This document shows positions 57,497-64,000 of a stretch of DNA of 64,000 bases, one piece after another. A program made the position numbers and the translations under genes. The notes under the pieces are model-generated. The model was not told the origin of the DNA. It made no database searches and was given only the letters and a program-made list of their open reading frames with translations. The DNA is taken from NCBI GenBank assembly GCA_027489335.1, contig JAIXZX010000008.1, forward strand, positions 120,740-184,739, in the 5' to 3' direction. Position 1 is the stretch's first letter, and each line of letters opens with the position of its first letter. The stretch is from Caulobacteraceae bacterium (GTDB lineage: Bacteria > Pseudomonadota > Alphaproteobacteria > Caulobacterales > Caulobacteraceae).

Positions 57497-58306
57497 TCAG
57501 CGGCCCTGGAACTGAGCCGGCCGCTTTTGCAGGAAGGCGACGACGCCCTCGCGGGAGTCTTCGGTCAGGCCGGCCTCGCGCTGCACGACCCGCTCGGCGT
57601 GCAGCTGTTCGGCCCATTCGGCGTCCAGGCCGTCCCAGACCAGCTTGCGGATATAGCCCAGGGCCTTGGGCCCTGTGGCCAGCGCACGGGCGAGCTCCAA
57701 CGCGGTGTCCATTAGCTCGGCGTCTGGCACGCAGCGGTTGATGAGACCCCATTGAAGAGCTGTCGCCGCCGGCAGTTTCTCCCCCAGCAGGGTCAGCTCC
57801 ATGGCTCTGGCCTTGCCTACCAGCCGGCTCAGCAAATAGGTGGCGCCGCCATCTGGCACCAGGCCGATGCGGCGGAAGGCTTGCAGGAAGTAGCCGCTCT
57901 CCCCGGCCACGATCAGATCACCCATCAGGGCGATTGAGCAGCCGATTCCGGCGGCCGCACCGTTCACCGCGGTCACGATCGGGATTGGATAGTCCCGCAT
58001 ACGGGTGACAAAGGGATTGTAGACCGTCTCCAGCGCGCTACCTGAATCGCGCGCCTGAGCCTGCATCTGGTCCTGGGCGGTGGGCGCATCAGCCCGACCG
58101 GTCAGGTTGGCGCCAGAACAGAAGCCTCGACCTTCGCCGGTGATGACCACGCAGCGAACGCCGGAGTCAGGCGCCGCGAAGCCGGCCATGGCGTCGTCCA
58201 GCTCGGCTATTAGGTCGAGGCCGGCGGCATTGAGCGTTGCGGGATCGCAAAGGGTGACCACCGCCACGCCGTCGGCGACCGAGGTCTTGATCTTGTTGTA
58301 GGTCAC
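57497..58306 (-). CDS. enoyl-CoA hydratase/isomerase family protein
   Basis: A 269-residue crotonase-fold enzyme. The oxyanion hole segments are GEGRGFCSGANL and NGAAAGIGCSIALMGDLIV, with AESGYFLQAFRRIGLVPDGGATYLLSRLVG. The downstream glutamate pair of true hydratases is partly replaced (IGLVPDGG in place of a catalytic Glu), as in PaaG-like isomerases, so an isomerase role (2-trans/3-cis enoyl-CoA) is quite possible. No other fatty-acid-degradation or phenylacetate gene is adjacent. It is probably monocistronic. Confidence 0.88.
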   Translation of the reverse strand: MTYNKIKTSVADGVAVVTLCDPATLNAAGLDLIAELDDAMAGFAAPDSGVRCVVITGEGRGFCSGANLTGRADAPTAQDQMQAQARDSGSALETVYNPFVTRMRDYPIPIVTAVNGAAAGIGCSIALMGDLIVAGESGYFLQAFRRIGLVPDGGATYLLSRLVGKARAMELTLLGEKLPAATALQWGLINRCVPDAELMDTALELARALATGPKALGYIRKLVWDGLDAEWAEQLHAERVVQREAGLTEDSREGVVAFLQKRPAQFQGR

Positions 58307-58391
58307 GACGGAACTCCTCTGGTGCGCGGACTGCGATCCTGGAGGAACCTACGTTGCGTCAGCCAAGGAGGGAATGGGGCAGGGCCAATCC

Positions 58392-59447
58392 TCAGGCGGC
58401 GTCGGACAGGGGCTCGGCCATGCTGACCCGATTACGTCCCCCATGTTTGGACGCATAAAGCGCAGCGTCGGCCCGCTCCATCAGGCTGTGGGCGGACTCG
58501 CCCGGATGCCGTTCGGCAAAGCCGGCTGAAACGGTGATATTGCCGAGGTCTTCATTGGTGGAGCGGCGCTTCAGCACCCGAGAACCGATCTCTTCGCGAA
58601 TCTCCTCGAGCGCCACGGATGCAGCCTGGCGATCCTCATTGGGGAAAATTACCGCGAACTCTTCGCCGCCATAGCGCGCGGCCATCCGCGGGGTGGCGCC
58701 CACCCGGCCGATGACGCTGGCCACATAGCGGATGACCTGATCGCCGGTCTGATGGCCCCAGGTGTCGTTGAAGCTCTTGAAATGGTCGATATCGATCAGC
58801 GCGAGGGCCAGGCAGCCACGGCCGGCGTCGGCTTCCTGGCAGGCCCGCTCCAGCTCTTCGTCAAAGGCCTTGCGGTTGGCGAGATTTGTCAGGCCATCGG
58901 TCGTGGCCTCCCGGCGCACCAGTTCCAGGTGCTCGCGCAGGCGCGCGACCTCGCTGCTGGACTCGCTGAGGCGCTTTTCGAGGGACTGGTTCTCCAGCTG
59001 CACCCGTTGGGTGGCGCCCGCCAGGGTCTTCACGGTCGCCTCAAGGCTGGCGACGTCCTTCTCGGCGGCGAGGGACTGGCTGGCGGTGGCCAGGGTGAGG
59101 CCATAGGCCTTACTGGACTGTTTTGCGGAGTCGATGGCGGCCGAGACAGAGGCCAGTTCGCGGCTCAACTGATCGCCCGTGTCGCGGATCTGCTCGTTGA
59201 GCTTGGCCTTGGGCAGGTATAGGGCCGCGAGCTCCTCGCTAACCTGGTCGGTGAACACCGCGCCTGCGGTGAGCATCCGGGACATTTCCTGGCCCAGCGG
59301 CCCATCGGGCGCGGCGAGGAAATGGATCCATAGCTCGAAATTCAACGAGGTCGGCCAGATTCGATGGCGTTCCATCTCTTCAACGGCCTTGCGGGCCAGG
59401 CCAAAGCCCTCCGGGCCCCTGAGCCTTATCTCGAGTTCATGAGACAT
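58392..59447 (-). CDS. GGDEF diguanylate cyclase, DgcB-like
   Basis: A 351-residue soluble enzyme making c-di-GMP. It starts at ATG 59447, with GGAAGG as SD. An N-terminal helical domain (residues ~1-85) is followed by a long coiled coil (~95-180, for example SLEKRLSESSSEVARLREHL) and a GGDEF domain, whose signature is GGEEF at about 260-264 (ARYGGEEFAVIF). Residues in the I-site position read ATPR rather than RxxD, so allosteric product inhibition seems to be missing. The architecture and the neighbouring rhlB recall DgcB of Caulobacter, which acts in surface attachment; I leave the symbol open. Confidence 0.88.
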   Translation of the reverse strand: MSHELEIRLRGPEGFGLARKAVEEMERHRIWPTSLNFELWIHFLAAPDGPLGQEMSRMLTAGAVFTDQVSEELAALYLPKAKLNEQIRDTGDQLSRELASVSAAIDSAKQSSKAYGLTLATASQSLAAEKDVASLEATVKTLAGATQRVQLENQSLEKRLSESSSEVARLREHLELVRREATTDGLTNLANRKAFDEELERACQEADAGRGCLALALIDIDHFKSFNDTWGHQTGDQVIRYVASVIGRVGATPRMAARYGGEEFAVIFPNEDRQAASVALEEIREEIGSRVLKRRSTNEDLGNITVSAGFAERHPGESAHSLMERADAALYASKHGGRNRVSMAEPLSDAA

Positions 59448-59568
59448 TGACTGCCTTCCCTGCCCACCGCGGCCGACGTACGACCCCACGGTTTCCCCCG
59501 CACCTCGAGCGTGACCTTAAAGGCCAGAGTCAAACGACCGGTTAAGGGGATACCACCGGTCGCAGATC

Positions 59569-61176
<1,608 letters not shown>

Positions 61177-61191
61177 TCATCGGCTAATCAA

Positions 61192-61253
61192 GATCAGCGG
61201 GCGTCACGTCGCGCCCCTGATCGACAAGCGCGGCGTGATCGACGCGCGCCGCG
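61192..61253 (-). promoter_or_regulatory. two consecutive hairpins in the rhlB leader
   Basis: GATCAG-c-GGGCG (61192-61203) pairs with CGCCC-CTGATC (61212-61222), an 11-bp stem with one bulge. CGCGGCG (61229-61235) pairs with CGCCGCG (61247-61253), a 7-bp stem. Both lie within 80 nt upstream of the rhlB start on the minus strand and have no T-run, so a leader role (for example autoregulation) is likelier than a terminator. Confidence 0.4.
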
Positions 61254-61341
61254 GAACATAGGCGGAAGCGCTTTCAAGTCAACGCATGTCGCCCGGCTAA
61301 GCCGCCTGGGGACGCCGATTGTTCGCGCCAGGCCTGACGCC

Positions 61342-63420
61342 TCAGACATCGAGATCTTCGGTGGCGAATTCCGCATTCTCCTGGATGAAGCGGAAGCGAA
61401 GTTCGGCCTTACGCCCCATTAGGGCCTCGACGAGGTCGATGACGGCCTCTTCAGAGCGGGGCAGGGTGACACGGGCCAGGATCCGCTTGGCCGGGTCCAT
61501 GGTGGTTTCCTTGAGCTGGGCGGGCATCATTTCCCCCAGACCCTTGAAGCGTCCGATCTCGGGCTTCTTGCCCTTGAAGTCGGTGGCAAGCAGCTCCTCG
61601 CGGTGAGCGTCGTCTCGGGCGTAGACGGTTTTGCCCCCATGGCTCAGCCGGTAGAGGGGGGGCAGGGCCAGGAAGAGCCGTCCGGCCCGGATGAGGCCCG
61701 GCATGGTCCGGTAGAAGAAGGTGATCAGCAGTGAGGCGATGTGGGCGCCGTCCACATCGGCGTCCGTCATGATGACGATGCGCTCGTAGCGGAGATCCTC
61801 TTCCTTGAACTTGGCGCCTGGCTGCACGCCGAGCGCCAGCATCAGGTCACTCAGCTCCTTGTTGGCGCCGAGCTTGTCGGCGCCCGCCGAGGCCACATTC
61901 AGAATCTTACCGCGCAGGGGCAGGATGGCCTGGGTGCGACGGTCCCGCGCCTGCTTGGCTGAGCCGCCGGCCGAATCACCCTCCACCAGGAATAGTTCAG
62001 TGCCATCCGAGGCCTGGATGGCGCAGTCGGCCAGCTTGCCGGGCAGGCGCAGCTTGCGGGTGGCCGAGGCCCGGGCGACGTCGCGATCCTTCCGCCGCTT
62101 TAGCCGCTCTTCCGCCCGCTCGATGACGAAGGCCAGCAGGGCGCTGGCGGCCTTGGGCTGGGCGGTCAGCCAATGGTCGAACGGGTCGCGCAGGGCGGCT
62201 TCCACCAGGCGCTGGGCGTCGCTGGAGGACAGGCGCTCCTTGGTCTGGCCCTGGAATTCAGGATTCTTGACGAAGACGCTGATCAGGGCGCCAGCCTGGG
62301 CGACCACGTCTTCGGCAGTGATCAGGGCGCCACGCTTCTCGTTGGTCAGCTCGGCATAGGCCTTAAGGCCCCGGGTGAGGGCGGCGCGCAGGCCGGCCTC
62401 ATGGGTGCCGCCTTCCGGGGTCGGCACCGTATTGCAGTAGGACCGCATGAAGCCGTCGGCCTCGCCGAACCCTTCGGCGGTCCAGGTGATCGCCCACTCC
62501 ACCGCGCCGGCCTCGCCCTGGCGGGTGAAGCGCCCGGCGAAGGGCTCGGGCGTCACGGTCTCCAGCTTCTCGACCTGTTCGGCGAGATAGTCGGCCAGGC
62601 CGTTGGGGAAGCGGAACACGGCCTCGGCCGGGGTCTGGTCCTGGATACGGACGGGATCACACTTCCAGCGGATCTCGACGCCGCCGAACAAATAGGCCTT
62701 CGACCGCGCCATCCGATAAAGCCGGGCCGGCTTGAAAGCGGCCCCTTCGCCGAAGATCTGCGGGTCGGGCAGGAAGCGGATCATGGTGCCGTGCTTGCGG
62801 CTGGGCTGACCCTTCTCGATGGCCCCTAGCGGCTTGCCCCGGGCGAAGGCCTGGCGCCACTCGAAGCCGTCCTTCCAGGCGGTCACCTCGACCAGTTCCG
62901 ACAGGGCGTTCACCACCGAAACCCCGACCCCGTGCAGGCCGCCGGACGTCTCATAGGCCTTGCCGGAGAATTTCCCGCCCGAGTGCAGCACCGTCATGAT
63001 GACTTCGAGGGCCGACTTGCCCGGGTGCTTGGGATGGGGGTCGACGGGAATGCCGCGGCCGTCGTCCTTGACGCTGAGATAGCCGTCGGCGTCGAGGCTG
63101 ACCTCGATGAACTTGGCGTGGCCGGCGACGGCCTCGTCCATGGCGTTGTCCAGCACCTCGGCGAACAGATGGTGCAGGGCCCGCTCGTCGGTGCCGCCGA
63201 TATACATGCCCGGCCGTTTGCGCACCGGCTCAAGGCCTTCAAGGACCTCGATGTCCTTGGCCGAATAGCCCCCGGCCGCGTCCGCGCTCACCTGCGGCGC
63301 CTTGCCGGCCGGCGGAGGCGGCGGGCTGGGGCGCGGCTCATGGCTCTGCGCCAGCGGCGAGGCGGCCGGCGGGTTCAGGGCGTCATCGAAGAGAGAGGCT
63401 TGGGGAGGGGCCTTGGACAT
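61342..63420 (-). CDS. parE: DNA topoisomerase IV subunit B
   Basis: A 692-residue ATPase subunit partnering ParC in chromosome decatenation. It starts at ATG 63420 (an upstream TTG at 63477 is in frame). A disordered Pro-rich N-terminus (residues ~1-50) precedes the GHKL ATPase with EVLDNAMDEAV, DDGRGIPVD and GGLHGVGVSVVNAL. The TOPRIM domain has ELFLVEGDSAGGSAKQARDR and IMTDADVDGAHI, and a final GEMMPAQLKETTMDP. It is assigned as ParE rather than GyrB because of the ParC-like partner and shorter length (GyrB ~800), but GyrB is not fully excluded. Confidence 0.9.
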   Translation of the reverse strand: MSKAPPQASLFDDALNPPAASPLAQSHEPRPSPPPPPAGKAPQVSADAAGGYSAKDIEVLEGLEPVRKRPGMYIGGTDERALHHLFAEVLDNAMDEAVAGHAKFIEVSLDADGYLSVKDDGRGIPVDPHPKHPGKSALEVIMTVLHSGGKFSGKAYETSGGLHGVGVSVVNALSELVEVTAWKDGFEWRQAFARGKPLGAIEKGQPSRKHGTMIRFLPDPQIFGEGAAFKPARLYRMARSKAYLFGGVEIRWKCDPVRIQDQTPAEAVFRFPNGLADYLAEQVEKLETVTPEPFAGRFTRQGEAGAVEWAITWTAEGFGEADGFMRSYCNTVPTPEGGTHEAGLRAALTRGLKAYAELTNEKRGALITAEDVVAQAGALISVFVKNPEFQGQTKERLSSSDAQRLVEAALRDPFDHWLTAQPKAASALLAFVIERAEERLKRRKDRDVARASATRKLRLPGKLADCAIQASDGTELFLVEGDSAGGSAKQARDRRTQAILPLRGKILNVASAGADKLGANKELSDLMLALGVQPGAKFKEEDLRYERIVIMTDADVDGAHIASLLITFFYRTMPGLIRAGRLFLALPPLYRLSHGGKTVYARDDAHREELLATDFKGKKPEIGRFKGLGEMMPAQLKETTMDPAKRILARVTLPRSEEAVIDLVEALMGRKAELRFRFIQENAEFATEDLDV

Positions 63421-63501
63421 TGGCTCGGAAGCTGGGGCGATTCGGGAGGCCCCGGTATGAATCGGGGGGCGAGACAAATCAATGCGTAGGGCCCTGAACG
63501 G

Positions 63502-63530
63502 AAAAAGGGCCGCAGCTTGCGCCGCGGCCC
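63502..63530 (-). terminator. Rho-independent terminator of glnA
   Basis: Read on the minus strand, GGGCCGC (complement of 63524-63530) and GCGGCCC (63507-63513) form a 7-bp GC stem with a 10-nt loop, followed directly by TTTTT (63502-63506). It lies 27 nt after the glnA stop: a canonical intrinsic terminator. Confidence 0.9.
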
Positions 63531-63557
63531 CTCAAATCCAACCTCAGGCGTTGAGGC

Positions 63558-64000
63558 TTAGCACTTGTAGTACATGTCGAATTCGACGGGGTGCGGATGC
63601 AGTTGCAGGCGCATCACCTCTTCCATCTTCAGCTCGATGTAGCTGTCGATGAAGTCGTCATCCATGACGCCGCCCTTCTTGAGGAAGGCGCGGTCCTTGT
63701 CGAGGTTCTCCAGGGCTTCACGCAGGGAGCCGCAGACTTCCGGAACCTTTTTCTGCTCGCGGGGCGGCAGGTCATAGAGGTTCTTGTCCATGGCCGGACC
63801 CGGATCGATCTTGTTCTCGATCCCGTCGAGGCCAGCCATCAGCAGGGCGACGAAGGTCAGATAGGGGTTGCCCATCGGATCGGGGAAGCGGGCTTCGATG
63901 CGCTTGGCCTTGGGCGAGTCCACATGCGGGATGCGGATGGAGGCCGAGCGGTTACGCGACGAATAGGCCAGCTTCACCGGCGCTTCGTAGCCGGGCACCA
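63558..64000 (-). CDS. glnA: glutamine synthetase type I, C-terminal part (5' end beyond window)
   Basis: The last ~147 residues of GS-I, which makes glutamine from glutamate and ammonia. The segment [20 protein letters not shown] holds active-site Arg residues and RIEARFPDP carries the conserved Arg; the [10 protein letters not shown] segment has the Tyr that GlnE adenylylates in the GS-I beta class, so activity should be controlled by the PII cascade. The end is [10 protein letters not shown]. The frame runs out of the window edge. A strong terminator follows the stop. Confidence 0.96.
   Translation of the reverse strand, partial: VPGYEAPVKLAYSSRNRSASIRIPHVDSPKAKRIEARFPDPMGNPYLTFVALLMAGLDGIENKIDPGPAMDKNLYDLPPREQKKVPEVCGSLREALENLDKDRAFLKKGGVMDDDFIDSYIELKMEEVMRLQLHPHPVEFDMYYKC

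Overview
The window is a 64-kb stretch of high-GC, gene-dense alphaproteobacterial chromosome, almost certainly from the Caulobacteraceae (Phenylobacterium or Caulobacter type). The evidence is the gene content and order: RNase E with a C-terminal GWW tip, the run amiC - PBP1A - prfB - bactofilin - M23 peptidase beside rne, a DgcB-like diguanylate cyclase next to rhlB, an NDUFA12 homologue followed by a DUF2155 protein, and the run rpoZ - rsh - pyrE - pdxJ - acpS - lepB - rnc - era - recO - parC. I see no prophage, insertion sequence, CRISPR array, rRNA or tRNA gene. This is core genome, and both window edges cut a gene (hrpB on the left, glnA on the right).

Layout. 1-9.6 kb: the end of hrpB, two RNA methyltransferases, a TetR regulator with a palindrome in front of it, a Slt-type lytic transglycosylase, dapA-smpB-GNAT, a family-5 uracil-DNA glycosylase with a NYN nuclease, folK and a HAD phosphatase. 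9.7-20.3 kb: rpoZ and the bifunctional (p)ppGpp enzyme rsh, pyrE-pdxJ-acpS, then lepB-rnc-era-recO and parC. 20.4-28.8 kb: a serine hydrolase, aspS, two exported pentapeptide-repeat paralogues, a catalytically degenerate relative of B12-dependent ribonucleotide reductase, the complex I accessory NDUFA12 homologue and a DUF2155 protein. 28.7-33.5 kb: aroQ-accB-accC-aat on the minus strand, thiS-thiG on the plus strand, and a DsbA-like lipoprotein. 33.5-44.7 kb: rne with a BepA-like M48 protease, then cell-envelope genes (amiC, PBP1A), prfB with its programmed frameshift, bactofilin and an M23 endopeptidase. 45-50 kb: bcp, tyrS, anmK, an M20 amidohydrolase and an alpha/beta hydrolase. 50.2-57.5 kb: a nine-gene iron-sulfur assembly operon (iscR-type regulator, NifS-type desulfurase, sufB, an unknown gene, sufC, sufD, sufS, sufT and an A-type carrier). 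57.5-64 kb: an enoyl-CoA hydratase, the diguanylate cyclase, rhlB, parE and the C-terminal part of glnA.

Most operons are translationally coupled by 1- or 4-nt overlaps (ATGA, GTGA, TTGA, TGATG). That pattern exposes a probable CTG start codon for rsh, in a CTGA overlap with the rpoZ stop. Four of the convergent gene pairs end in a shared CTAG, so that both genes stop with TAG on the same four bases.

I did not find a multi-gene system that looks wholly undescribed. The strongest candidates for new biology are the intact NrdJ-like pseudoenzyme at 25.1-27.6 kb, the unknown protein locked between sufB and sufC, the pair of exported CxxC pentapeptide-repeat proteins, and the CTG start of rsh. 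Coordinates of starts are my choices from Shine-Dalgarno spacing, overlaps and signal peptides; homology calls are from recognised motifs, with no search run.
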